NCBI RefSeq assembly: GCF_011089895.1
Contig: NZ_JAANAT010000003.1
Coordinates: 558,001 to 622,000, forward strand
DNA length: 64,000 nucleotides
Direction of reading: 5' to 3'
Source of the DNA: Mucilaginibacter inviolabilis
GTDB lineage: Bacteria > Bacteroidota > Bacteroidia > Sphingobacteriales > Sphingobacteriaceae
A program made the position numbers and the translations under genes. Positions 51,143-60,793 of this stretch are shown here, piece by piece. How positions within the stretch are numbered: the stretch's first letter is position 1; each line of letters begins with the position of its first letter. Under the pieces are notes generated by a model that had not been told where the DNA came from, did not search any database, and worked only from the letters and a program-made list of their open reading frames with translations.

Positions 51143-52495
51143 TTACTTTTTAGCAATCGCCGGGCTTTCAAAACCTAGTTTGGTAAGACCTTTCTGTACT
51201 TCTGGGCAGCTCATAAACAGTTTCCATAACAAACCCGTGCGGTAGTTTTCAATCATTACGATGATAGGTCCCTGGTCAATGGCCAGGTATGATTTGGCGT
51301 ACCAGTTATGCGATTCGCTGAAGGCATCCACAAAACCATACTCACCCCAGATCTTATCGCCCAGGTCATAATAAAAATGACGCAAGGCTTTCATCGAGTA
51401 TGCCGGTGTGTACGGAAATGCCGACAGCGCAGCAGTAGGTGTGATCACGCCCAGGTCATTAGTTGGCGAATGGGCATTGTAGCCTTCGTAATTATCGCTG
51501 GCGGTAAGTCCCCAGCAATTTTCGCCATAACCTTTAAACTTTTTAGGGTTATCAACACAATAGGCATGATTGATCAATGTATGATTTTTGTTCTGCTCCC
51601 AATAATCAGCATATTGGTCCTTTAAGCCTGTAGGGTTTAAGCCCAGGAACGAGTATTGCGAAAAGAAAAGCGGACCGCCATAATCAAAGCCCAAAGGCAG
51701 CTTAAAGCCGTAAAATGTTCTGCCGTTCTTGAAGAAATCGCTTTGAGCCCAGCCCCTGTGGTATACATCGGCACTTACCGGGTAACGCTCTGCCGAGGCG
51801 GCCAGTACGTAGGTGATCAGGCACTCATTAAAGCCATGTATCGGGAAGTTCATGGCCCAGCCGTTGTTTGGGCTCCAGTGCCAGTACAAAGCGTCGCGGC
51901 CATCACGGGTGTACCAGTTCCATTCCATTTCGCTCCACATCCAGCCAATCACATCGCGTATGCGTTGCTCTTGCGGAGTATTGGCAGTAAAGTATTGCCG
52001 GGCACAAAGTAAGCCCTGGAAAAGATAAGCCGACTCTACAATATCGCCACCATCATCCTTACGGCCAAATGGGATAATCTTGCCGGTTTCGCCGTTCATC
52101 CAGTGCGGAAACGCACCGTGGAAAGAGTTGGCTTTAAATAAAAAGTTAACAATTTTTACCATTCGGTTAACGGCCTGCTCATGAGTTATCCATTTGCGGC
52201 TGTCGGCCACGATGATAGACATGATGCCGAAACCAGACCCTCCGGTAGTTACCACCTCGTTACCATAATCGAAAGAGATATTACTACGTTCACGGGCCAA
52301 ACCGCTTACCGGGTGACCAAAATCCCAGAAATAACGAAATGTTTGGCGCTGTACCACATCAAGCAAAGCATTATCGCTCAGGTTTTTGATAATGCCAAAG
52401 GTTTTAATGGTATCGGTGTTAGCCGTTGCAGGCTTTTGCGCCAGACAGTATATGGCCAGGCATAATAAAAATGGGGTTAACAGTATTTTTTTCAT
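51143..52495 (-). CDS. GH144-type glucanase (glucoamylase-family protein)
   Basis: This 450-residue exported protein has a signal peptide (about 1-19) and one alpha/alpha-barrel domain of the 'glucoamylase-like' family (PF10091). Typical stretches: FDYGNEVVTTGGSGFGIMSIIVADSRKW, GAFPHWMNGETGKIIPFGRKDDGGDIVESAYL, NWYTRDGRDALYWHWSPNNGW and WYAKSYLAIDQGPIIVMIENYRTGLLW. The best characterised members of this group are endo-beta-1,2-glucanases (GH144). The gene directly follows susD, as expected for a utilisation locus. The GH144 call is from pattern memory; another family (GH162 or GH189) is possible. Confidence 0.82.
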   Translation of the reverse strand: MKKILLTPFLLCLAIYCLAQKPATANTDTIKTFGIIKNLSDNALLDVVQRQTFRYFWDFGHPVSGLARERSNISFDYGNEVVTTGGSGFGIMSIIVADSRKWITHEQAVNRMVKIVNFLFKANSFHGAFPHWMNGETGKIIPFGRKDDGGDIVESAYLFQGLLCARQYFTANTPQEQRIRDVIGWMWSEMEWNWYTRDGRDALYWHWSPNNGWAMNFPIHGFNECLITYVLAASAERYPVSADVYHRGWAQSDFFKNGRTFYGFKLPLGFDYGGPLFFSQYSFLGLNPTGLKDQYADYWEQNKNHTLINHAYCVDNPKKFKGYGENCWGLTASDNYEGYNAHSPTNDLGVITPTAALSAFPYTPAYSMKALRHFYYDLGDKIWGEYGFVDAFSESHNWYAKSYLAIDQGPIIVMIENYRTGLLWKLFMSCPEVQKGLTKLGFESPAIAKK

Positions 52496-52606
52496 GTTTA
52501 ATTAGGAGATGCCTTGTATTATAAAAAGCTGGCTTGATAATGGAACAGTTCGCCTTGCGACGGCAGAACTGTTCCGATGTTTATCAATTAACCAAAAGAG
52601 AGTTTT

Positions 52607-54091
52607 TTAGTAACCCGGGTTTTGAGTTAAGGCGCCGCCACTCAGGTCAATTTCTGTTTGAGGGATAGGCCATACTTCGTTTTTGCCCGCTTTCCATCCG
52701 CGTGAGCCAAAAACAGCGGTACCGCGTCCCTGGCGTATCACATCAAAATAGCGTTCAAATTCCATCGCGAATTCAAAACGGCGTTCATTGTAAATAGCTG
52801 CACGAAGCGCCGCCTGATCTGTAGTAGTTACCGGGGGTAATACACCTGCATTTACACCGCGTGCACGGGCACGTACCTGCTCTATCAGCGGAAGAGCTGC
52901 TCCTGAATTACCCAGCTCGTTATTAGCTTCGGCGTTCATGAGTAATACATCAGCATAACGTAAAACGATCTTGTTTTGCTGACAGCCTTCGTTAAAACCA
53001 GATACATACAGCGCAAATGGCACATATGATTTTTGATTGTACATCGGGTTATCGCCCGTTGCCGGGATCTTATCACCCTCTGGTGTGGTTTCGCCCCTGA
53101 ATATAATGGTAGCGTCGCGACGAGGGTCGTTGGTTTCATAGGCCGCTGCCAATCCCGGGCTTGGTACATTAAAGCCCCAGCCACCGCCGGTTACACCGCG
53201 AACACCCTGTACCTGTGAGTACTGTGAGTTAGAGGCAGGCGGGTTGTTGGGTATCAGGTTACACTGTATCTCGAAAATAGATTCCTGATTGTTTTTGTGT
53301 GTTGTTCTGAACATTTGCTCATAATCAGGATATAGTGAATAGCCCATACCCATTACCGCAGTAGTGTAAGTGGCTACATCGGTCCATTTTTTCAGATACA
53401 TGGCAACCTTGGCGTGCATGGTTAAAGCAGCTCCCTTGGTAACATGGCCAATATCAACAGCGCTGTAGCTTTGTGGTAATACAGCGGCTGCATCTGTTAA
53501 ATCCTTTTCAATCTGCGCCCATACCTGGTCTTTTGGAGTACGTGGCAGGTTGTATTCAGAAGCATCTTTGGGCAGGGTTATGCGTAAAGGCACATCGCCA
53601 AAAGCCCTAACCAATCTGAAATATTCATAGGCCCGTATAAATTTGGCTTCGGCCACGTAACGGGCTTTTAATGATTCGTCCATGCTGATGCCAGGTACAT
53701 TGGTAATTATCTGGTTGGCAAAGTTGATGGTTTGATATTGGCCTTTCCAGAAACCACCCAACTGGGCATCACCTGCGGTGATAGTAAAGTTATGATAGTC
53801 ATTAAAAAAGGTAGCATCGCTGGCGGTACTGCCTTTTTCTACATCGTCAGAGCCCATGCTTTCTACAGCGATGGGAGCAAACGCAATGTTGTTCCACTCG
53901 TGCAGGTTAGCGTACATGGCATTTACGGCTTTGGTAGCATCATCCTGTGTTTTAAAAAACTGGGTGGCTGCTGTATTTTGAGCCGGGTTAACATCTAAAA
54001 AGCTTTTTTTACAGCTTTGAATGGATATGGTGGATGCAATAAGACCCCAAACAAGGGCTTTACGCATGAATAAGTTTTTACTGTTCTTCAT
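52607..54091 (-). CDS. SusD/RagB-type nutrient-binding lipoprotein
   Basis: This 494-residue surface lipoprotein has a signal peptide and a lipobox ending IQSC (cysteine near residue 27). The SusD fold is recognisable by the N-terminal NTAATQFFKTQDDATKAVNAMYANL, YEYFRLVRAFGDVPLRIT and the C-terminal SGAALPLIEQVRARARG, AAIYNERRFEFAMEFERYFDVIRQGRG and the final WPIPQTEIDLSGG-L-Q-N-GY. It binds polysaccharide and lids the SusC channel. ATG at 54091 is used; an internal ATG nine codons in gives the same lipobox. Twelve bases separate it from susC. Confidence 0.93.
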   Translation of the reverse strand: MKNSKNLFMRKALVWGLIASTISIQSCKKSFLDVNPAQNTAATQFFKTQDDATKAVNAMYANLHEWNNIAFAPIAVESMGSDDVEKGSTASDATFFNDYHNFTITAGDAQLGGFWKGQYQTINFANQIITNVPGISMDESLKARYVAEAKFIRAYEYFRLVRAFGDVPLRITLPKDASEYNLPRTPKDQVWAQIEKDLTDAAAVLPQSYSAVDIGHVTKGAALTMHAKVAMYLKKWTDVATYTTAVMGMGYSLYPDYEQMFRTTHKNNQESIFEIQCNLIPNNPPASNSQYSQVQGVRGVTGGGWGFNVPSPGLAAAYETNDPRRDATIIFRGETTPEGDKIPATGDNPMYNQKSYVPFALYVSGFNEGCQQNKIVLRYADVLLMNAEANNELGNSGAALPLIEQVRARARGVNAGVLPPVTTTDQAALRAAIYNERRFEFAMEFERYFDVIRQGRGTAVFGSRGWKAGKNEVWPIPQTEIDLSGGALTQNPGY

Positions 54092-54102
54092 CTTTATACT
54101 GA

Positions 54103-57100
54103 TTAAAAAGTAACGCTAACGCCAAAATTATAGATGGCATACAATGGATAAACGTTGGCATCAATGCCACGGCCGGTAACAATTCCGCCATCGCCCACTG
54201 TTCCGCCTATCTCTGGCGAGAAGCCTTTATAGCCAAAAATGTTAATCGGGTTTTGAGCATTGGCGAATATTCTTACTTTAGATATTTTCCATTTACTGAG
54301 CAAACTAGCCGGTAATGTATAACCTAATTGAGCATTCCTTACCCTAAAGTATGCGCCGCTTTCGACATAAAATGAATTTGGCGCTGCGTTGGAGTTTTTG
54401 CCCACATTAACAGATGGATAGGTGTTTGAAGTTCCGGCACCATGCCAGCGGTGGTCATAAAAATCCTGGGTAAAGTTTTCATTACCAAAGCGGTAAGCAA
54501 TATTGGCGTTATACACGCTTACACCGGTTACTCCCTGGAAATCAATAGCCAGATCGAAGTTTTTATAGGTGAAAGAGGTGTTGATACCATAGTTATATTT
54601 TGGCAGCGGATTGCCCAGTGCTACCCGGTCGCGGCTGTCAACAATACCATCATTGTTGGTATCCTGGTAAATAAAATCGCCGGGAGCTGCTCCTGGTTGT
54701 TTGGAATTGGCTACCTGTTGCGGGGTTTGGAAGATCCCGGTGACTTTGTAGCCATAAAACTGACCAATAGGCTGACCCACAACCGTACGCGTTGCCAATG
54801 CCCCGTTGGCAATGCCTGCACCACCATCATAAATAGGGTTTTGACCGGTTATTACACTCAATACCTTGTTGTTGTTGATACCCAGGTTGGCACTGATACT
54901 GTAAGAAAAATCTTTGGATGCCTGATCTTTCCAGCTTACTAAAAACTCAAAGCCCCGGTTACGGATAGTGGCCTGGTTGCCGATGATAGAGCTGTTGTTG
55001 GTACCCAATGAACCTGCTACCGGTATAGCGAAAATGGCATCCTGTGTTTCACGATTATAATAATCGGCTTCGAAGGTTAGTTTATTAGAAAACAGACCGC
55101 CTTCTAAACCAAAGTCAGATGATACTGTTCTTTCCCATACAATGGATGGAGGCACAATACTGTTGATGCTTGCTCCAGGATAGGCCACCTGCGGGTTACC
55201 GAATATGGCTGTCAGGTACGGATCTGTTGCTATAACCTGAACAGTTGGGTTGATAGGTACTACAGAGTTACCTACTTTACCCCAGCTTCCGCGCAGTTTC
55301 AGATTGCTGAATATCTGCTGATCTTTCATGAAATCCTCATTGGTAACTACCCAGCCTGCACCTACAGAAGGGAAGTAGCCATAAGTATGGGCGCCATAAA
55401 ACTGTGAAGCACCATCGCGGCGGATAGAGGCATTTAACAAATATCTGTCTTTGTAGGAGTAATTAACACGGGCAAACTGTGATAATGCACGTGAACGGAT
55501 CTGCCTGCCCGGAGTGGCCAGGTAAGTTACCTTCGCTGTATCAGGGAAGGATGTTTGCAGGTTGCCGTTGGCCTTGTAAGGTACATTATCTGCCTGGCCA
55601 TCATTTTGCCTGGTTACGTTTTCAAGGGCACTGTAACCTACCAGGGCGGTTAGCTTATGATCGTCGTTGATTTTAACATCATAAGTTAAGGTATTTTCCC
55701 AGATCCAGTTACGCACATCGGTATGATCAACATTCAGGTTGGTTTTATTGCTGAACTGTTTAACCGTAGCCTGATATTGTGGTACGAATGTCCTCACCTC
55801 TGCCTGGCTTACATCGCCGCCGAAGCTCGATCTGAATTTCAGGTTTTTAAGGATGGAAACTTCGCCATATACATTATAGGTAACGCGTTTGTTTTTGCTA
55901 CGTTGATTGTAGAAATCAATTGTTGCCTGTGGATTGTAGTTATTACCATCACCTGTGCCATAATCATTAGGGTCGCCGTAGCCACCGTTTGCTTTACGTA
56001 CGGGTAAGGTAGGCGCTGCCCCATACAACTGATTGAAAATGGTTGTCGGGATATCTCTTGATGTGCTGGATAACCCACTGGCAGTATAGCCTAGTTTTAC
56101 AATTTTCCCTATTTTAAAATCGTTTGATAAGTGCAGGGTATAACGTTTGTAATTGTTGGTTTGTACCAGGCCATCCTGATCAAGGTAACCAAACGAGTAG
56201 TTGTAAGTGTACTTATCCGTACCACCGCTAACCGATAGTTCATGATTGGTGATGAAAGCTTTGCGCAGGATTTGCTTATACCAGTCGGTGCCGTTACCAA
56301 AGCTGGCCGGATCGGCAAATACAGGTTTACCATTGTTAAGCGCCGCCAATTCATTTACAGCAGTAGCATATTCGGTACCGTTGGCCACTTTTACCTGGTT
56401 GGTAACTGCCTGAAAGCCCACAAAGCCATTATAGTTAATAACGGGTGCGCCCTTGGTACCACGTTTAGTGCCAATAAGCACTACGCCGTTAGCGGCTCTG
56501 ATACCGTAAATAGCCGTACTTGAGGCATCTTTCAGGATGCTGAAACTCTCGATATCCTGTGGATTAAGAAAGCTGATATCATCATACCACACACCATCAA
56601 CCACAAAAAGAGGTTTGGTATTACCATAAATAGTACCTAAACCCCTAATGGTGATATCCGGCGATTTGCCGGGTGTGCCGTTGTTGGTGATCTGAACACC
56701 CGCTACCTTGCCCTGCAAGCCGCTTACGGCGTTTGGAGAGGCTTGTTTTGCCACATCTGCTCCTTTAACGGTAGTTATGGAACCGGTAACGTCAAGCTTA
56801 CGCTGTGTACCATAACCAATAACTACTATTTGCTGCAGCTCGTTGGTTTGTGGCAGCATAGATACATTAATGGTGGTTTGGCCACTAACCGGAATTTCCT
56901 GACTGGCATAACCTATATATGCAAATTTTAAAGTTGCATTGCCTGGCGCACTAATGGAGTAAGCTCCATTAACATCTGTTTGGGTACCTGCTGCTGTTCC
57001 TTTTACCGAAACGGTTACACCTATTAAGGCTTGTCCGTTGGTATTGTCAGTTATTTTTCCTTTTACTGTAACGTTCTGTGCAAACGCGGCGTCATAAGAA

Positions 57101-57147
57101 AACAAGAACAATAACATTAACCCCGAAATAGTAAAAAATCTCTTCAT
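54103..57147 (-). CDS. SusC/RagA-type TonB-dependent outer-membrane transporter
   Basis: The protein has 1014 residues with a signal peptide (about 1-23). A carboxypeptidase-regulatory-like domain (KGKITDNTNGQALIGVTV..., about 26-105) is followed by the plug (about 115-235) with the SusC signature KPLFVVDGV and the DIESFSILKDASSTAIYG stretch, then a 22-strand barrel ending YNFGVSVTF with a C-terminal aromatic. It imports oligosaccharides bound by SusD using TonB energy. The short N-terminal extension without an STN domain suggests no anti-sigma control; the regulator just upstream fits. Confidence 0.95.
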   Translation of the reverse strand: MKRFFTISGLMLLFLFSYDAAFAQNVTVKGKITDNTNGQALIGVTVSVKGTAAGTQTDVNGAYSISAPGNATLKFAYIGYASQEIPVSGQTTINVSMLPQTNELQQIVVIGYGTQRKLDVTGSITTVKGADVAKQASPNAVSGLQGKVAGVQITNNGTPGKSPDITIRGLGTIYGNTKPLFVVDGVWYDDISFLNPQDIESFSILKDASSTAIYGIRAANGVVLIGTKRGTKGAPVINYNGFVGFQAVTNQVKVANGTEYATAVNELAALNNGKPVFADPASFGNGTDWYKQILRKAFITNHELSVSGGTDKYTYNYSFGYLDQDGLVQTNNYKRYTLHLSNDFKIGKIVKLGYTASGLSSTSRDIPTTIFNQLYGAAPTLPVRKANGGYGDPNDYGTGDGNNYNPQATIDFYNQRSKNKRVTYNVYGEVSILKNLKFRSSFGGDVSQAEVRTFVPQYQATVKQFSNKTNLNVDHTDVRNWIWENTLTYDVKINDDHKLTALVGYSALENVTRQNDGQADNVPYKANGNLQTSFPDTAKVTYLATPGRQIRSRALSQFARVNYSYKDRYLLNASIRRDGASQFYGAHTYGYFPSVGAGWVVTNEDFMKDQQIFSNLKLRGSWGKVGNSVVPINPTVQVIATDPYLTAIFGNPQVAYPGASINSIVPPSIVWERTVSSDFGLEGGLFSNKLTFEADYYNRETQDAIFAIPVAGSLGTNNSSIIGNQATIRNRGFEFLVSWKDQASKDFSYSISANLGINNNKVLSVITGQNPIYDGGAGIANGALATRTVVGQPIGQFYGYKVTGIFQTPQQVANSKQPGAAPGDFIYQDTNNDGIVDSRDRVALGNPLPKYNYGINTSFTYKNFDLAIDFQGVTGVSVYNANIAYRFGNENFTQDFYDHRWHGAGTSNTYPSVNVGKNSNAAPNSFYVESGAYFRVRNAQLGYTLPASLLSKWKISKVRIFANAQNPINIFGYKGFSPEIGGTVGDGGIVTGRGIDANVYPLYAIYNFGVSVTF

Positions 57148-57408
57148 AGTGGTTAATAATAAAAATAATAGAATGGAATAATTGGTTTATTAGTTCTACA
57201 AAACTGAGGAGATATTAGGCGTTTATCAAAAAAACTAACTCAACATTAATACATCATTAACAAAACACTTTCTCAAGAGTAAATATTTTTATTTACAAGT
57301 ATTTGATTGTTAATGAATTAATAATGACTGATAGGTTGTGTGTGTACTACAGGATTAAACTCCGTCGGTTAAACATTTATAAAGGCTGTGAGAGGTAATG
57401 ATGTAGTG

Positions 57409-60300
57409 TTAAAGCTCAATAAGAAACTCTGTAAGGTTCTTATCATGCTCCAGATTGAGCTTTTTACGCAGCCTGTAACGCCTGATCTCGACACCCCGAA
57501 GCGATATGTTTAAGAGTGAAGCCATTTCTTTACTGCTCATGTTCATGCGCAGATAGGCGCATAATTTCAGATCATTGGGCACCAGATCCGGGTGACTGGA
57601 TTTGAGTTTTTTGAAAAAGTTTTCATGTGCCTCGTTAAAACTTTTTTCAAATATGTTCCAGTCGCGCTCATCATTCATGCCCTCGTCAATCACTTTTTGT
57701 ATGCGACGTAATTGATCGTCGGCCAGTTTTTTGCCCGAGCTGTCTTTCAAGTGTATTATTTCTTCGCTTATTTTTTGCAGCAGTTCATTTTTATAAACCA
57801 GGTTCATGGCTGAGTTGGCCAGTTCGCGACTTTTACCGGCGAGATCTGCCTGCAGCTGTTCATTTTTTATGTTGATGATATGCTGCTCGTTGGCAATAGC
57901 TTCCTGTTTTAAAAACTCCTCTTTTTCTTTTTGCAGTTTTTCCTGTATATGCTGCTGGTGGCGCCTGAGCTTTAAGCGGTAATAGTATCTGATAAGATAA
58001 TAGCCCCCGATAAGCAGCAGTATATAAAAAAAGATAGCCACTTTGCTGGCATACCAGGGAGGCAGCACGGTAAATGTTAAAGTAGTTATGGTCGATATAT
58101 TTTGATCATTGATTTTGGCCCGTACTTTAAAATGATAGGTGCCCTGGTTAAGGTTGGTAAACTCTTTCTGGCTTTGCGGTGCCCAGTCAGACCATTGCCG
58201 GGAGTATCCTTCCAGGTAATATTGAAACTTGATTTTGGCCTGCTTGTAATAGGGCAAAGAATAAGCTATGCGGATATTGTTTTGCGCGTAAGGAATCTCA
58301 ATGGTGTTATGAGTGCTGTTCATATCGCTGATCACGTAAACCTTGTCGGTTACGTTTTCGATGCGGCGTATCAGTACCGGGGGGATTTTTATTGTGCTGG
58401 GCAACAGAGCGTCGTCATCATTCAATATCACAAAACCATCGTCGATGCTGATGAGGTAAGTTAAATTATTGATGCGGTTAATGGTTTCGTAGTGCTGTAC
58501 CATTTGTCCGTTAAGCACAGCAAACTTATTGGTGTCGATACTCGGTTTGCCGGCTACCGAAAAGTCGGCTAGCGCTACACGCCCATGATTGATAAACCAA
58601 TACCGTTTGCCCAGCGCTTTGATGATCTTACCCGAAGCCGCGAAGGTGCCCAGTTTTTTATTGAGCTGGGTGTATTTAAAAAAGCGGTCGGTGATATCGT
58701 CGTAAATATAAAAACCCGAGTCGGACGAGAAAACCACGTGGTTGTCCAGGTCAAATACATTTACGTTGTAGTTGCCGGGCAGGCCGTATTGCCTGTCGTA
58801 ATATATACTGGAAGTTACTTTTTTAAGATCGCTGCTCAGCGTGAGTTTATAAATACCCTTGTACGCATGGCTTACCCATATCTGGCCTTTGCTGTCCCGC
58901 TCCACATAGCGCGATGGTTCGCCAAAATTTTCCACTTTATGACTGAATATCCAGTTGCCGGCTGCATCTTTTTTATAAACCGCCAGCCCGTTATAAATGC
59001 CCTGTATCAATAGGTCGTTGCTGAGCTTTTTGATGGTCCAGCCACCTGTCATTGCCGAAATTTTGGTAATGGTATTCCCGTTTACCTGGTACGTGCCGTT
59101 ATTATGACCGCAAAGCAAGCGCCCATCCTGTAACGACAGATCCCATACCTGCCCTTGCGAACCAGGTATCAGCTTAAAATCAAATGATTGAAAAAGCTGA
59201 TTGTCAGCGGTCATCCAGTCACTATAAAAAAGACCCTGGTTGGTACCCAGGTAGATCTTGTTGTTAAAAATAATACTGGCGTAAACGGTTCCGAACTTGC
59301 CGGTTTTATCAAAATAAAAGTACAGCGGAGAGTTTACCTCAATACGGTCGATGCCATTATCCAGACCCGCCCACAGGTTTTGCTCACTGTCGGTATATAA
59401 GCTTAATACGGTATTGTTTTGCAGCCCGCTTGCCTTATTGATGTGCTGTACCACGCGGCCGGCAGTATCCACTATTACAATACCGTTAAGTATGGTACCG
59501 TAAGCAAAATATTTGCCAGGTATCCGCACTCCGTTATTCAGCTGATAGGTTTTTAAAAAATCATTAGCCTGATTGGCCCAGGGAATTATACGGGAGCCAT
59601 CATAAATAAACAGTCCGTTTTGCGCGGTACCAATAATATATTTATTACCCTGAAACGGAAGTATAGACAGCACACCGCTGGTGCCTAATATATTACTGCC
59701 CTGCACATACTCCAACCGGTTGCCCTTTAGCTCAAACAAACCTGCCGATACCTGTTCCACAAAAAAACGTTTACCGGCCTGGAATAAAAACAGATAAGGC
59801 TTTGGAGCTTTAACAACGCTGATATTACCGTTTGCGTAAATAAATATGGCACCGAATGATTGAAACAGCACCCTGTCGCCATCGATATATATTTTCCAGA
59901 TCTCTTCGTTAATAGGACGATACTTTTTAGGCACCAGGCTAATGAGCGAGTTATACTTTAAAAAGCCTTTATTATCATCCTGCCAGTAGCCAAATTCGCC
60001 AAAGGCGCCGGTGTATATTTTGCCTTTGCCGTCGGCCGAAACTGAGCGTACTACCAAATCATTAGGCATATGGTGCTGCTGCCAGTATTTACCGTCGAAA
60101 CTTAACAGACCTTCGGCATTGCCAAAGTACATGATACCCTGTTCATCTCGTGTAACCGACCAGTTTTGGTTACCCGACTGGTACATGTTTTTGGTGTAGT
60201 TTTGAACATAAGGTACACCTATGCTTTTGATATCAACCGCGCCGGAATGAAAAATAGCAGTGAAAAACAGGTATAAACCAATCCAAATAGCTTTACGCAT
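57409..60300 (-). CDS. membrane propeller sensor / LuxR-type HTH regulator (Y_Y_Y family)
   Basis: Start set at 60300 (MRKAIWIGLYLFFTAIF...), which yields a signal-like anchor; 34 codons upstream lack purpose. The 963-residue protein has a large periplasmic beta-propeller (about 40-650), a Y_Y_Y domain (about 660-750: PPVLIRRIENV...FQYYLEGYSRQWSDWAPQ), a membrane span near 755-775 and a cytoplasmic coiled coil ending in a LuxR-type helix-turn-helix (last about 70 residues, MSSKEMASLLNISLRGVEIRRYRL). It has no kinase, so it may act as a direct membrane-bound activator of the SusCD genes. It is the first gene of the locus, separated by 261 bases. Confidence 0.88.
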   Translation of the reverse strand: MRKAIWIGLYLFFTAIFHSGAVDIKSIGVPYVQNYTKNMYQSGNQNWSVTRDEQGIMYFGNAEGLLSFDGKYWQQHHMPNDLVVRSVSADGKGKIYTGAFGEFGYWQDDNKGFLKYNSLISLVPKKYRPINEEIWKIYIDGDRVLFQSFGAIFIYANGNISVVKAPKPYLFLFQAGKRFFVEQVSAGLFELKGNRLEYVQGSNILGTSGVLSILPFQGNKYIIGTAQNGLFIYDGSRIIPWANQANDFLKTYQLNNGVRIPGKYFAYGTILNGIVIVDTAGRVVQHINKASGLQNNTVLSLYTDSEQNLWAGLDNGIDRIEVNSPLYFYFDKTGKFGTVYASIIFNNKIYLGTNQGLFYSDWMTADNQLFQSFDFKLIPGSQGQVWDLSLQDGRLLCGHNNGTYQVNGNTITKISAMTGGWTIKKLSNDLLIQGIYNGLAVYKKDAAGNWIFSHKVENFGEPSRYVERDSKGQIWVSHAYKGIYKLTLSSDLKKVTSSIYYDRQYGLPGNYNVNVFDLDNHVVFSSDSGFYIYDDITDRFFKYTQLNKKLGTFAASGKIIKALGKRYWFINHGRVALADFSVAGKPSIDTNKFAVLNGQMVQHYETINRINNLTYLISIDDGFVILNDDDALLPSTIKIPPVLIRRIENVTDKVYVISDMNSTHNTIEIPYAQNNIRIAYSLPYYKQAKIKFQYYLEGYSRQWSDWAPQSQKEFTNLNQGTYHFKVRAKINDQNISTITTLTFTVLPPWYASKVAIFFYILLLIGGYYLIRYYYRLKLRRHQQHIQEKLQKEKEEFLKQEAIANEQHIINIKNEQLQADLAGKSRELANSAMNLVYKNELLQKISEEIIHLKDSSGKKLADDQLRRIQKVIDEGMNDERDWNIFEKSFNEAHENFFKKLKSSHPDLVPNDLKLCAYLRMNMSSKEMASLLNISLRGVEIRRYRLRKKLNLEHDKNLTEFLIEL

Positions 60301-60469
60301 AGTGCTTATAACAGATACCCGAATGTGATCAGTTGCACGAAAATACAGTTTGCCCCGGATAAAAAACAATAGCCGCCCTATAATTGTATTATTAACAAGC
60401 ACAAAATGGCTATTGCAGATACTAAGCTATTTTGTTAGCTTGCAATTAAACAACGATAAACTAACAAAC

Positions 60470-60673
60470 ATGAAGAAACTATTTACCATGCTAATGCTCG
60501 CAGTAATGAGCTTTGGCGCCGTTACCAGCTACGCACTACCTCAAACTAAAAAAGATGGCACTGCCGATAAAAGGTACAAAGCAAATAAAGTGAAATTAAA
60601 GAAAGACGGAACTCCAGATAAGCGCTATAAAGCCGCTAAACCAGCAGCAGCTCCGGCTAAGAAAAAAGCCTAA
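60470..60673 (+). CDS. small basic secreted protein with two KKDGTxDKRYK repeats
   Basis: The start at 60470 gives the signal peptide MKKLFTMLMLAVMSFGAVTS (the longer frame from 60350 would hide it). The 67-residue precursor has a mature part of about 45 residues with two near-identical units (KKDGTADKRYKANK and KKDGTPDKRYKAAK) and an Ala/Lys tail. Such peptides recur in Bacteroidota genomes in my recollection, without known function. It is divergent from the regulator gene and ends at a strong terminator. Confidence 0.75.
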   Translation: MKKLFTMLMLAVMSFGAVTSYALPQTKKDGTADKRYKANKVKLKKDGTPDKRYKAAKPAAAPAKKKA

Positions 60674-60675
60674 TA

Positions 60676-60717
60676 AAAAAGAATCCCCGATGATATTTTC
60701 ACCGGGGATTCTTTTTA
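60676..60717 (+). terminator. intrinsic terminator of the small protein gene
   Basis: AGAATCCCCG (60680-60689) and CGGGGATTCT (60703-60712) form the stem, with an A-run on the left and a T-run on the right. The right arm is duplicated at 60767-60782 (see next entry). Confidence 0.85.
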
Positions 60718-60725
60718 TGGAGTTA

Positions 60726-60782
60726 GACTTACGAAGTTTTAAAAACTTCGTAAGTCTTTATAAGTACCGGGGATTCTTTTTT
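60726..60782. repeat. hairpin insert with duplicated terminator arm
   Basis: A 31-base perfect palindrome (60726-60756), centred on one A with GACTTACGAAGTTTT on its left side, is followed by a second copy of the terminator arm CCGGGGATTCTTTTT at 60767-60781. The two copies (60702-60716 and 60767-60781) lie exactly 65 bases apart, as if a short hairpin element had been inserted with duplication of its flank. Confidence 0.75.
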
Positions 60783-60793
60783 ATTGGTCAAAC

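Noticed and set aside
50939-51178. Short frames on both strands between the esterase and glucanase genes
   Set aside because: They lie in the TGTCA-family hairpin; both strands are open because of the palindrome, and neither has a plausible start or domain.
60301-60402. Upstream extension of the regulator frame
   Set aside because: The ATG at 60300 starts a normal hydrophobic signal/anchor; the extra 34 residues are not needed and would leave only 67 bases before the divergent small gene.
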